Origin: Thermoflexus sp042408815
GTDB taxonomy: Bacteria > Chloroflexota > Anaerolineae > Thermoflexales > Thermoflexaceae
NCBI RefSeq assembly: GCF_042408815.1
Contig: NZ_JBHOQR010000014.1
Coordinates: forward strand, 1 to 64,000
Direction of reading: 5' to 3'
DNA length: 64,000 nucleotides
Numbering within the stretch: the first letter of the stretch is position 1; the number at the start of each line of letters is the position of its first letter. The notes under the pieces are model-generated. The model saw only the letters and a program-made list of their open reading frames with translations, searched no databases and was not told the origin of the DNA. Shown here piece by piece: positions 51,396 through 59,700 of this stretch. The position numbers were made by a program, and so were the translations under genes.

Positions 51396-52195
51396 GCTCT
51401 CGTGCCCTTCTGCAAGCCTCTGCCCACCTTATCCTTCGAACGGCCCAGCCGGCGCGGCGCTGGCTTCGGATCGCGCTGCCCTTCACGCTGCCGGCAGCGT
51501 TGCTTGCGTGGGAGCTCACGGTTCGAATCTTCCAGGTGCCGATCTATCTGGTCCCGCCGCCTTCCCGGATCTTCGCAGTGCTCTGGAGCGAGCGAGCGCT
51601 TTATCTTCAAGCCGCCATGGCGACCCTGGGGGAAGCAATGGCCGGGCTGGCTCTGGGAATGGGGATCGCGCTGGGGCTGGCAGTGGCTTCCACCTTCTAT
51701 CCCCCTCTGGAGCGAGCGGTGATGCCCCTCGTGCTCCTGCTCAAGGCGATCCCCTTGGTGGCCATCGCGCCGATCCTCACCCTCTGGTTCGGCTTCGGCC
51801 CGATCCCCAAGGTTCTGATGACCGCGCTGCTCACCTTCTACCCGGCGCTGGTGTCCTGGATGACGGGACTGCAGGCGGTGGATCCAGCCGCCCTGGAGCT
51901 CATGCGGGCATGGAATGCCTCGGATTGGGAGATCCTCCGACATCTGCGATGGCCATCAGCATGGCCGTATACCTTCACGGCGTTGAAAACCGCCATCCCT
52001 CTGGCCTTCATCGGAGCCGTGGTGGCGGAGTGGACAGGGGCCTCGGGCGGATTGGGGCGGGCGATGTGGCTGGCGCAGACCAACCTGGATATGCCCCGTC
52101 TGTTCGCCGGGGCGTTCCTTCTTGCGGCCATGAGCTTGACCGGTTATGGCCTCGCCGCCTGGGGGGAACGGCACGTGGCCTGGTGGCGCGCATAA
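51392..52195 (+). CDS. NitT/TauT-family ABC transporter permease
   Basis: A 267-residue inner-membrane protein with six predicted spans (for example LPAALLAWELTVRI and GLALGMGIALGLAVA) and the SsuC/TauC hallmark LVPPPSRIFAVLW near the N-terminus. The coupling loop LELMRAWNASDWEILRHLRWP is recognisable though divergent. It is translationally coupled to the ATPase gene and followed by the binding-protein gene 130 bases later. Confidence 0.92.
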   Translation: MSSRALLQASAHLILRTAQPARRWLRIALPFTLPAALLAWELTVRIFQVPIYLVPPPSRIFAVLWSERALYLQAAMATLGEAMAGLALGMGIALGLAVASTFYPPLERAVMPLVLLLKAIPLVAIAPILTLWFGFGPIPKVLMTALLTFYPALVSWMTGLQAVDPAALELMRAWNASDWEILRHLRWPSAWPYTFTALKTAIPLAFIGAVVAEWTGASGGLGRAMWLAQTNLDMPRLFAGAFLLAAMSLTGYGLAAWGERHVAWWRA

Positions 52196-52325
52196 GCCAA
52201 GGCACACGCTTTCACCAGGAGGATGTTCGAGAAGCTCGATCCTTCTTCCAGGGTTGAGGCCTTCCCATCCTTCCCATCGGAATCCGGCAGCGTCAACGGG
52301 ATGATCTCACAAGGAGGTATGGGCG

Positions 52326-53351
52326 ATGCTCCGAATCAGCCGGATGATCCACCTCGTGCTCGTCGCAGGTCTGGTGGTGGGAATGGCGGGCTGCGCCACG
52401 CCGACACCGACGGCCACGCCCACGGTGGCGCTCCGCCATATGGTCTTCATGGCCGGCTACAAGCCCCAGGCCAACCTCCCCTTTGTGGGCGTCTACGTCG
52501 CCAAAGAGAAAGGGTATTTCCTCTCCGAAGGGCTGGATGTGGAGATTCAGCACTCCACCGGGCGCGGGGAGCATCTCCAGCTTCTGATGGCCGGCGCCGT
52601 CCAGGTGACCACGCAGGACGCCGCGGTGTTGCTCCAGCGGCGGGCCGATCCGGGTCTTCCCTTAGTCTCGATCGCCCTCATCGGCCAGCGCGGGCAACAG
52701 GCCTTCGCCGCTCTGAGGTCCTCTGGGATGCGAACGCCGAAGGATTGGGAGGGGAAAAAGGTAGGGTATAAAGGGACGCCGCCGCCGGATCTCTTCGCCA
52801 TCATGGAGGCAGCGGGGGTGGATCGAAGCCGGGTGGAGCTAGTGAACGTCGGCTTCGATCCCCGAGTGCTGGTTCAGGGGCTGGTGGATGTGTATCCGCT
52901 CTTCAAATCCAACGAGCCCTATCTGCTGCGGCAGATGGGCTATGAGCTGGTGATCTGGGATGCCGCGGACTATGGGGTGCCCACCCTGGGGCTCACGTAT
53001 GCCACCAGCGAAGAGCAGATCCAGCGGGATCCAGATCTCCTGATCCGCTTCCTGCGAGCGGCCATAAAGGGGATCGAGGACGCGCGGATGAACCCGGAGG
53101 AAGCGGTGGACATCGTTCTGAAATACGCGCCGCAGGCGGATCGAGGGCACATGCGGTTCATGCTGGAGACCGAGCTGAAGGACGCCGAATCGGAAGTCAC
53201 CCGAGCCCATGGAATCGGATGGCAAACCCGAGAACAGTGGGCAGCTCTATATGAGATCCTGCGGCGTTACAATGCCATCACCCAACCCGTCGAGATCGAT
53301 CGGGTCTTCACCACCGCGCTGCTCCAGAAGGCACAGCGCGGAACCCCGTGA
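52326..53351 (+). CDS. NMT1/THI5-type ABC substrate-binding lipoprotein
   Basis: A 341-residue binding protein with a lipoprotein signal (lipobox GMAGC near residue 23), a Thr/Pro linker and the NMT1/THI5 pattern GVYVAKEKGYFLSEGLDVEI. HSTGRGEHLQLLMAGAVQV and TYATSEEQIQRDPDLLIRFL follow. Relatives bind hydroxymethylpyrimidine (ThiY), riboflavin (RibY, described in Chloroflexota) or sulfonates; a vitamin-type ligand fits the upstream PNPOx-fusion regulator. The exact ligand is inference. A ribosome binding site AAGGAGG precedes the ATG. Confidence 0.88.
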   Translation: MLRISRMIHLVLVAGLVVGMAGCATPTPTATPTVALRHMVFMAGYKPQANLPFVGVYVAKEKGYFLSEGLDVEIQHSTGRGEHLQLLMAGAVQVTTQDAAVLLQRRADPGLPLVSIALIGQRGQQAFAALRSSGMRTPKDWEGKKVGYKGTPPPDLFAIMEAAGVDRSRVELVNVGFDPRVLVQGLVDVYPLFKSNEPYLLRQMGYELVIWDAADYGVPTLGLTYATSEEQIQRDPDLLIRFLRAAIKGIEDARMNPEEAVDIVLKYAPQADRGHMRFMLETELKDAESEVTRAHGIGWQTREQWAALYEILRRYNAITQPVEIDRVFTTALLQKAQRGTP

Positions 53352-53410
53352 CCGCCGAACGGGCGCCCTTCGGCTTCCATCCGGTATGCCTGATGGCTCC
53401 TCTTTCCCCC

Positions 53411-53447
53411 GGGGCGGGCCAGCTGACCTCTCTGGCTGGCCCGCCCC
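53411..53447 (+). terminator. 13-bp hairpin after the vitamin-type ABC operon
   Basis: GGGGCGGGCCAGC (53411-53423) pairs perfectly with GCTGGCCCGCCCC (53435-53447) around an 11-base loop, 60 bases after the binding-protein stop. There is no T-run. The remaining ~180 bases to the next gene hold no recognisable feature. Confidence 0.6.
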
Positions 53448-53631
53448 CCCATGTCCTCGCGGGCGATCTTCCCGTAAAGGGAGATAAACCCTCTCCGCTC
53501 CTACCTCAAAGAAAAGAAGGGAATAAAATAGTGGAAAGTTCCTCCGCAATGCATCGCCTTTGCGGATCGGAGAATGGCCCGGAAGTGCCCGCTTTGAACT
53601 TCATCCCCTCCAAGGTGGAGAGGCGGCGATC

Positions 53632-54135
53632 ATGCGGCGAGAAATCCTTTCATGGGGAGATGTGGAAGCCTTAATGGATCATCTGTTGCCTCAACTTCGA
53701 GGGCCTTTTGATGCCCTGCTCATGATCACCCGAGGAGGAATCGTGCCCGGGGGAATGATCGCAGAGGCCCTGGATATCAAATACATCCTGACGGCCGCCG
53801 TTCGTTTTCCGGACGCCCAGGACTTAAGTCAGGTCAAGCTCTTCACCTGGCCCACATTCCTTCAGTTCCCTGAGGATGAACTGCTGCGCGGCCGTCGAGT
53901 GCTGGTCGTGGACGATGTCTGGGCCAGCGGGCGCACTATCAACACCGTTCGAAGCCGGGTGGAGGCCGCCGGCGGCTATCCGGAAACTGCGGTGCTCCAT
54001 TACAAGCCCCGAGAATCGCTCTTCCGCCACGGCCCAACCTACTATGCCGCAGTGACGGATGCCTACATCATCTATCCCTGGGAGCTGCGCCGGGGCATTG
54101 AGGGTGTCCGCCCCATGGAACCTGTGGATCGATAA
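53632..54135 (+). CDS. Phosphoribosyltransferase (purine-type)
   Basis: A 167-residue type I PRTase-fold protein. The PRPP-binding loop is VLVVDDVWASGRT, and the N-terminal LLMITRGGIVPGGMIAEAL forms the pyrophosphate loop. Overall resemblance is to xanthine/hypoxanthine-guanine phosphoribosyltransferases (for example YYAAVTDAYIIYPWE), so purine salvage is likely. The start at 53632 (MRREILSW) has GGAGAGG upstream. Confidence 0.87.
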   Translation: MRREILSWGDVEALMDHLLPQLRGPFDALLMITRGGIVPGGMIAEALDIKYILTAAVRFPDAQDLSQVKLFTWPTFLQFPEDELLRGRRVLVVDDVWASGRTINTVRSRVEAAGGYPETAVLHYKPRESLFRHGPTYYAAVTDAYIIYPWELRRGIEGVRPMEPVDR

Positions 54136-54274
54136 CCTTGCGGCCAGAGCGGAGGATCGGTAGGCCATTTGGCCTCCCGGATTCCGGTCCGAAGGGGGGA
54201 TTCGGGAGAATCCAGAAAAATCCTACGTCCTTCTGGGACCACCACGGCATCGTGTGGTATAATTAACCTGCAAT

Positions 54275-54348
54275 GCCCCCGTCGTCTAGTGGCCTAGGAC
54301 GCCGCCCTTTCAAGGCGGAGATCAGGGGTTCGAATCCCCTCGGGGGCA
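54275..54348 (+). tRNA. tRNA-Glu (anticodon UUC)
   Basis: A 74-base cloverleaf: acceptor GCCCCCG/CGGGGGC with discriminator A, D-arm region TCTAGTGGCCTAGGA, anticodon stem CCGCC/GGCGG with loop CTTTCAA (anticodon TTC), and T-arm AGGGGTTCGAATCCCCT. CCA is not encoded. A TATAAT box lies at 54258-54263, with a weak -35. Confidence 0.97.
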
Positions 54349-54543
54349 CTTCTCCGTCCCCGCATCCTGGGCCTTCCCCGGGGTGCGCAGGTTTAGTGGA
54401 GGAACCCTGGGGATCAGTAAGGATCAGCCACGGTTTCTTCCTGCAGCCCCAGGGGCTCGTGCAGGATTCCCATGTGATCGATGAGCGGTGCCCAGAGGAT
54501 TTTCGCTCTCCGCTGATCGATTCCGCCCCAATCCAAGTTCACG

Positions 54544-55602
54544 ATGGGAAAGATAACGGGTCCCCAGTGGCAGCGAACGCGACGGCGGTTCATACCCCTG
54601 ATCCTGGGGATGATCATTGTCGGCGGGCCAATCGCCCTGACCATGCGGATCCTGCGCCCTGCAACCGAGGCCCCGATAGGAACCGCTCGCGGGTTGCTTT
54701 CTATCTATGCCAAAGCTCCCCTCTCGGCTCCTGTCGCGGAAAACCTCTCGGCCGATCTGCTTTCCACAACCGCAGCATCGAGGCACTCTCCAGCGCCTCC
54801 CCAAACCTCGATCGTTAAGCCATCGCCGGCCAGGTCGCCCACTCCGACGCCCTATCCGTTCTTTCAAGAGCCCCTGCCGCATGCCGATGGTCAGGCGCGG
54901 GCTCTCCGGGTGCCCATTCTGATGTATCATTACATCTCGGATCCCCCAGCCGGGGCCGACCGCTTCCGGCTGGATCTCTCCGTGCGGCCCTCCATGTTCG
55001 AAGCCCACCTTCAATATCTGCGCCAAGCAGGTTATGAGACGGTATCCCTCAGCGATCTGATCCTCTATTTAACGCAGGGGCGCCCACTTCCGCCCCAACC
55101 GGTGGTGCTGACTTTCGATGATGGCTACCGGGATGCCTATGAGGAAGCGTTCCCCAGGCTCCTGCGCTACGGTTTTCATGGGACGTTCTTTGTTCTGACC
55201 GGTCGGGCCGATGAGGGAGATCCCCGCTATCTGTCCTGGGAACAGATCCGGCAGATGAGCGAAGCGGGAATGGATATCCAACTCCATGGGCGCGAGCATG
55301 TCCCGCTGAGCGGGAGGGACGATGCCTTTCTCTTCTATCACATCATCGGTGGGAAACAGTCTATCGAAGCCCATACGGGCCGTCCTGTGCGTTTCTTCGC
55401 CTATCCCTCCTCGCGCTATGACAGGAACCTGCTTCGGTTTCTGGAAGGACATTCCTTCTGGGGTGCGGTAACCACAGTCTACGGGGCAGATGAGCGCCTG
55501 GAGAACCGTTTCGTGTGGCCACGGATTCGGATCCGCGGCACGGATGATGGGAAGATGCTAGCGTGGAAATTAAGCCTTCTGAAAACCACGCCCTCTCCCT
55601 GA
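54544..55602 (+). CDS. Membrane-anchored polysaccharide deacetylase
   Basis: A 352-residue protein with an N-terminal membrane anchor (about residues 15-34), a ~75-residue Ser/Pro/Thr-rich linker and a NodB-homology domain. The domain has PILMYHYI, the catalytic TFDDGY, the metal site HGREH (the usual His-x3-His) and FAYPSSRYD. Such enzymes de-N-acetylate peptidoglycan, chitin-like or exopolysaccharide chains outside the membrane. The exact substrate is unknown. It is a single gene between tRNA-Glu and the pseudouridine synthase. Confidence 0.88.
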   Translation: MGKITGPQWQRTRRRFIPLILGMIIVGGPIALTMRILRPATEAPIGTARGLLSIYAKAPLSAPVAENLSADLLSTTAASRHSPAPPQTSIVKPSPARSPTPTPYPFFQEPLPHADGQARALRVPILMYHYISDPPAGADRFRLDLSVRPSMFEAHLQYLRQAGYETVSLSDLILYLTQGRPLPPQPVVLTFDDGYRDAYEEAFPRLLRYGFHGTFFVLTGRADEGDPRYLSWEQIRQMSEAGMDIQLHGREHVPLSGRDDAFLFYHIIGGKQSIEAHTGRPVRFFAYPSSRYDRNLLRFLEGHSFWGAVTTVYGADERLENRFVWPRIRIRGTDDGKMLAWKLSLLKTTPSP

Positions 55603-55639
55603 ACGAGGTAAAGCCCTGTCGCATCCTGGGGGGATAAGC

Positions 55640-56386
55640 ATGCGCGAACGGCTTCAAAAGATCCTGGCCCGTGCGGGGTTGGGCTCCCGACGGGAAGGTG
55701 AAGAGCTGATCCGGCAGGGAAGGGTGACCGTGAATGGGACCCCAGCCCGTCTTGGGATGAGCGCGGATCCGGAGCGGGATGAGATCCAGGTAGATGGCCG
55801 CCGCATCCGGATCCCACCGCTCACCGGCTTTGCCCTCTATAAGCCTCGGGGCGTGCTCTCGGATCCGATGCCGGGCTCTGGGAAGCCCAGCGTTTATGAT
55901 CTGGTTCCACCGGTGAAACCGCTCTATGTCGTCGGACGCCTGGATGCGCGGAGTGAGGGGCTGGTCTTGCTCATCAACGATGGGGATCTGGCCCACCGCT
56001 TAACTCATCCCCGCTATGAGCACCCGAAAGTTTATCAGGTCCTGGTAGAGGGGCGCCCGGATTCCGAAACCCTGGAGCGATGGCGACGGGGCATCTTCCT
56101 GGAAGGGCGGAGGACCCGGCCGGCGAAGGTGCAGATCATCCGCTACGAGGGGAATCAAACGTGGTTGCTCGTGGAGATGCGGGAAGGAAGAAAGCGCCAG
56201 ATCCGGCGGATCGCGGCCCGCCTGGGCCATCCGGTGCGGCGCCTGATCCGCATCCGCATCGGACCGGTGACGCTGGGTCGTCTCAAGCCCGGCCAGTGGC
56301 GCCCCCTGACCTCCCAGGAGTTCCAGCAACTTCGGACCATGAAGGCGCACACTCCGAAAGCCCCCCCACGCCCCCGAGCCGGATAA
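55640..56386 (+). CDS. rluB: RsuA/RluB-family rRNA pseudouridine synthase
   Basis: A 248-residue enzyme with an N-terminal S4 RNA-binding domain (RLQKILARAGLGSRREGEELI) and a catalytic domain with YKPRGVLSD and GRLDARSEGLVLLINDGD, where the Asp is the nucleophile. REGRKRQIRRIAARLGHPV follows. It isomerises a uridine in rRNA; RluB (23S) is the nearest guess, but RsuA/RluE/RluF cannot be excluded. Its C-terminal ~20 residues are Pro/Arg-rich. It converges with rpsL. Confidence 0.88.
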   Translation: MRERLQKILARAGLGSRREGEELIRQGRVTVNGTPARLGMSADPERDEIQVDGRRIRIPPLTGFALYKPRGVLSDPMPGSGKPSVYDLVPPVKPLYVVGRLDARSEGLVLLINDGDLAHRLTHPRYEHPKVYQVLVEGRPDSETLERWRRGIFLEGRRTRPAKVQIIRYEGNQTWLLVEMREGRKRQIRRIAARLGHPVRRLIRIRIGPVTLGRLKPGQWRPLTSQEFQQLRTMKAHTPKAPPRPRAG

Positions 56387-56414
56387 AGCGGATCCACTCG
56401 CTCAAGACAAGGCA

Positions 56415-56846
56415 TCACCGGCCCTTTTGCTCCTTGGGCCGCTTGGCGCCGTATTTCGAGCGCCCCTGGCGTCGCTTCTCCACGCCTGCCGCATCCAGGG
56501 CGCCCCGGATAATGTGATAGCGCACCCCCGGGAGATCCTTCACGCGCCCCCCACGCACCAGAACCACCGAGTGCTCCTGGAGATTATGGCCCTCGCCGGG
56601 GATGTAAGCGGTGACCTCCACTCCACTGGTGAGGCGAACCCGGGCAATCTTCCGCAGCGCCGAGTTGGGCTTCTTGGGGGTCATGGTGCGCACCACCACA
56701 CAGACCCCACGACGCTGTGGAGCCCCCTTCGGATCCCAGTAACGCTCCCCTGTCAAGGAGTTATACACCCAGTGCAGGGCAGGGGACTTGCTTTTCCGAA
56801 CTTTCGGCTTGCGGCCCTTGCGGACCAGCTGGTTGATCGTGGGCAT
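56415..56846 (-). CDS. rpsL: 30S ribosomal protein S12, with N-terminal insertion
   Basis: A 143-residue decoding-centre protein. It begins MPTINQLVRKGRKPKVRKSK and carries the canonical TPKKPNSALRK (streptomycin-site lysine intact) and KDLPGVRYH, whose Asp is the RimO target. Residues 25-42 form a segment (HWVYNSLTGERYWDPKGA) where E. coli S12 has only three residues, so about 15 are inserted before PQRRGVC. The start at 56846 has AGAGGGATGAG upstream. It stands alone, far from rpsG-fusA-tuf, under its own promoter. Confidence 0.97.
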   Translation of the reverse strand: MPTINQLVRKGRKPKVRKSKSPALHWVYNSLTGERYWDPKGAPQRRGVCVVVRTMTPKKPNSALRKIARVRLTSGVEVTAYIPGEGHNLQEHSVVLVRGGRVKDLPGVRYHIIRGALDAAGVEKRRQGRSKYGAKRPKEQKGR

Positions 56847-57517
56847 ACTTCTCATCCCTCTGGCTTAGGGTTTACCGGGCTTGTGCTATGGAGCTCCGAT
56901 CAGGAAAGCATACCCCCCTCGTCCAAAAAGTCACAGGAGGGGAGAAGAGGCCTTGGGCCAGATTTCACAACCCCATGGGCCACCCGCCGCGTGACGCCGC
57001 AGGGAGCTCTTCCGGAGAGAACCCCCCGGCTGGGGGATAAACCCAGCGCCCTGGGAAAAAGACACGGCGTATTTTAGCCGACCCAGCGAACCCTGTCAAC
57101 GGGCCGCTCAGGAAGAGCAGGGCTTTCCAGTTTTCTGAAGAGGAGAACCGGGAGAGCCCCATCCACCGTCACGGCCGCGGCAAACTCCGGGCTGGCAAGC
57201 CCCACCGCCCGCTTGCTCCCCACCCATATTCATACACCTCCCATCCAATCGCAAGCGCAACCCCAACCCCGGTAGACCCCGGAGCGCAGCGCCCGGGAAA
57301 ATGCCCCACCCGGAGAGCGATGCCGGATCAGCGCCGGATGCGTCCAGCGGGCTCCTGGGACGAAGCGCAGGCCACCTCCGGGATCCCTCGCCCCTCGGGG
57401 TCCTTCCGGTCGGGAACCTGTCCGGTGGATCGAAGAAGATGGCGGTTCTTTCCGCCCTGATTTATCATTATGGGTGTAACCGAACCAGCCCAACATCTCA
57501 GGAGGAGGTGATCTTCG
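56847..57517. other. rpsL-rpmF divergent intergenic region
   Basis: A 671-base region without a convincing gene. The left third is the rpsL leader and promoter. The right part is GC-rich and leads to rpmF, with an AT-rich TTTATCATTATGGG stretch around 57460-57475 as a possible -10 region. The yceD gene that often precedes rpmF is absent, and I see no remnant of it. Confidence 0.5.
57071..57099 (-). promoter_or_regulatory. Promoter of rpsL
   Basis: On the minus strand TTGACA (57094-57099), a 17-base spacer and TAAAAT (57071-57076). The predicted start near 57064 gives a leader of about 215 bases. The leader begins with GC-rich hairpins such as CTGGG...CCCAG and CCCCC...GGGGG, a layout similar to the rpsG leader. 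Confidence 0.82.
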
Positions 57518-57706
57518 ATGGGCGCATTGCCGAAGCGCCGGGTGACCCGGACGCGACGGGGGATGCGTCGGGCGCACGATGCCCTTCAGCGTCCGAATTT
57601 GGTGCCATGCCCCCGCTGCAAGAACCGGGTCCTCCCCCATCACGTCTGTCCGTATTGCGGGACTTACCGGGGCGTGCAGGTTCTGGAAGTGGAAGGACGC
57701 GCGTGA
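57518..57706 (+). CDS. rpmF: 50S ribosomal protein L32
   Basis: A 62-residue L32 protein: MGALPKRRVTRTRRGMRRAH start and a zinc ribbon with cysteine pairs CPRC and CPYC, as in zinc-binding L32. AGGAGG precedes the start. It is a single gene with its own terminator. L32 is often co-transcribed with fatty-acid genes (plsX, fabH); none is present here. Confidence 0.95.
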   Translation: MGALPKRRVTRTRRGMRRAHDALQRPNLVPCPRCKNRVLPHHVCPYCGTYRGVQVLEVEGRA

Positions 57707-57735
57707 GCGGCCGGAATTCATCTGAAAGAATCGGC

Positions 57736-57768
57736 GCGGGGAGGGATCTTCTCCTCCCCGCATCTTTT
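57736..57768 (+). terminator. Rho-independent terminator of rpmF
   Basis: GCGGGGAGG (57736-57744) and CCTCCCCGC (57753-57761) form a 9-bp stem with an 8-base loop, followed by ATCTTTT. It begins 30 bases after the rpmF stop. Confidence 0.88.
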
Positions 57769-57818
57769 ATCCGCAAACCCGGACTGCTGACCATCTGGAG
57801 GGGCAGTGGAGCTCGACG

Positions 57819-58316
57819 ATGACATGGGCAGGGAATGGTCGAAGCGAGGGTATTCCTTTTCCGGTTGAAGAGGAAGGTTTGCCCTCCCAGGCAGGTCGAA
57901 AAGGGAAAGTATTCCTTGTCCTTTTTGGAAGCCTGCTGGGGCTGGGCCTCTGTGGGATCTTTGGGCTGGCGATCTTTGGAGCCCCCTGGACCCCCCGATG
58001 GCTGGATACCGGCGTGCCGCCGGATCGTCTGAGCGAAGGGATTCCCTTCCCCATCACTCTGTCGGACCGAAGCGGCCGGATTTATCCCCTGATCCTGGTA
58101 CGTACCGGAGAGCAGATCCGGGCGTTCCCCATGCAGCCGCCCGGCATTTCCTGCCTGCTGAAGATTGAAGGCCCGGTGCTGGTGGCGGAGTGCGCCGGAT
58201 GCCGTTTCGCGGCGGACGGTCGCCCCCTGGCCGGCCCATGCGCTTCCCCGCTCCCCACGTATCCGGCCCGAATCATGGGGGGCTCGATATGGATCGACAT
58301 CAACCGGCTTCCATAG
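57819..58316 (+). CDS. Membrane-anchored Rieske-like protein without cluster ligands
   Basis: A 165-residue protein with one membrane span (about residues 29-53, KVFLVLFGSLLGLGLCGIFG). Its extracytoplasmic domain ends RFAADGRPLAGPCASPLPTY, then GGSIWIDI, resembling the second half of a Rieske ferredoxin (CxxH-F-x-GRPxxGPA-x-PLPxY). The iron ligands are not there: CxH pairs are replaced by ECAGC and an isolated ISC. Four cysteines remain and might form disulfides or bind another metal. GGAG lies upstream. The function is unknown; the fold assignment rests on this pattern only. Confidence 0.6.
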   Translation: MTWAGNGRSEGIPFPVEEEGLPSQAGRKGKVFLVLFGSLLGLGLCGIFGLAIFGAPWTPRWLDTGVPPDRLSEGIPFPITLSDRSGRIYPLILVRTGEQIRAFPMQPPGISCLLKIEGPVLVAECAGCRFAADGRPLAGPCASPLPTYPARIMGGSIWIDINRLP

Positions 58317-58400
58317 CCGGGGCTGGGGTATCCCCTTCCCCTCCGCTGGGCATGGCGGGGGTCGATCGATGACCACAAAAACTCCTGGCAGGAGGGATCG

Positions 58401-59633
58401 ATGCGGGAGGTAGTGATCGTTGCCGCCGTGCGCACGCCCATAGGCAAATACGGAGGGATCTTAAAAGACGTGCGTCCCGATGATCTGGCCGCTCTGGTCA
58501 TCCGCGAGGTCGTGCGCCGCGCCGGCATCGACCCAGGGATGGTGGACGAAGTCTATATGGGCTGCGCCAACCAAGCTGGGGAGGACAACCGGAATGTCGC
58601 CCGGATGGCCCTGTTGTTGGCGGGCTTCCCGGAGTATGTGGCCGGGATGACGGTGAACCGTCTTTGCGCCTCCGGGCTAACGGCGGTCAACTTGGCCGCG
58701 CGGACCATCCGGTGCGGCGAGGCGGATGTGATCGTGGCGGGAGGGGTGGAGAGCATGACCCGAGCGCCCTGGGTCATGCCCAAGGCGGCCGTTCCCTTCC
58801 CCCGGGGCAACTTCACGGTCTACGATACAGCGCTGGGATGGCGGTTCCCGAACCCCCGGATGGAGGCCATGTTCCCTTTGGAATCCATGGGGGAGACGGC
58901 GGAGAACATCGCGGCAGAGCACCCCGAGATCACCCGCGAGGAGCAGGACCGCTTCGCCCTCCTCTCGCATCAGCGTGCGGTGGAGGCCATTCGCTCCGGG
59001 AAATTCAGGGAGGAGATCGTCCCCGTGGTCATCGAGCGGCCGGGTCAACCCCCGCTGGTCATCGACACCGACGAAGGGCCGCGCTACCGGGTAGAGAATG
59101 GGGAGATCGTTCTGGATACGGATCTGGAGCGCCTCTCTCGGCTGCCCCCGGTGTTCCGGAAGGGGGGGACGGTGACCGCGGGGAACTCCTCGGGGCTGGC
59201 CGATGGGGCCGCGGCGTTGCTCCTGATGAGCGCGGAGAGGGCACAGGCGCTGGGCCTGACGCCTATGGCCCGATGGGTGGCCTCCGCCGCTGTGGGGGTG
59301 AACCCGCGGGTGATGGGCTACGGACCGGTCCCGGCCACCCGCAAGGTCCTGGAGCGGGCCGGGCTGACCCTGGATCAGATCGACCTGGTGGAGATCAACG
59401 AGGCCTTCGCAATCCAGACCCTGGCCGTCATAAAGCTGCTAGGGCTGGATCTCAACAAAGTGAACGTCAACGGTGGGGCCATCGCCCTGGGGCATCCCCT
59501 GGGTTGCAGCGGGGCCCGCATCCTCACCACCCTGCTTTATGAGATGCGCCGGCGGAAGGCACGTTATGGATTGGCTGCCCTCTGCGTGGGCGTGGGTCAG
59601 GGGGAGGCCACCATTGTGGAGGGAATGGGGTGA
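58401..59633 (+). CDS. Acetyl-CoA C-acyltransferase (thiolase)
   Basis: A 410-residue thiolase. The nucleophilic Cys is in VNRLCASGL, His in GGAIALGHPLGCSG, and the second Cys in CVGVGQGEA. The GCANQAGEDNRNVARMAL segment is typical of the 3-oxoadipyl-CoA/acetoacetyl-CoA thiolase branch (PcaF/PaaJ-like). It cleaves 3-ketoacyl-CoA or condenses acetyl-CoA in the cytosol. No other beta-oxidation or aromatic-degradation gene is adjacent, so pathway membership is open. Confidence 0.93.
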   Translation: MREVVIVAAVRTPIGKYGGILKDVRPDDLAALVIREVVRRAGIDPGMVDEVYMGCANQAGEDNRNVARMALLLAGFPEYVAGMTVNRLCASGLTAVNLAARTIRCGEADVIVAGGVESMTRAPWVMPKAAVPFPRGNFTVYDTALGWRFPNPRMEAMFPLESMGETAENIAAEHPEITREEQDRFALLSHQRAVEAIRSGKFREEIVPVVIERPGQPPLVIDTDEGPRYRVENGEIVLDTDLERLSRLPPVFRKGGTVTAGNSSGLADGAAALLLMSAERAQALGLTPMARWVASAAVGVNPRVMGYGPVPATRKVLERAGLTLDQIDLVEINEAFAIQTLAVIKLLGLDLNKVNVNGGAIALGHPLGCSGARILTTLLYEMRRRKARYGLAALCVGVGQGEATIVEGMG

Positions 59634-59700
59634 TCCAATGGATCCCCGGACGCCCTTTCCCAGGCCAGACGGACCACCGGCGGTCTCGAGCCGGGAACCC

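Noticed and set aside
51515..51535. A GGTTCGAATC stretch resembling a tRNA T-arm.
   Set aside because: It lies inside the ABC permease gene, with no acceptor or anticodon stem around it.
53352..53631. Short frames between the binding-protein gene and the phosphoribosyltransferase.
   Set aside because: No ribosome binding site, biased composition, and overlap with a strong hairpin.
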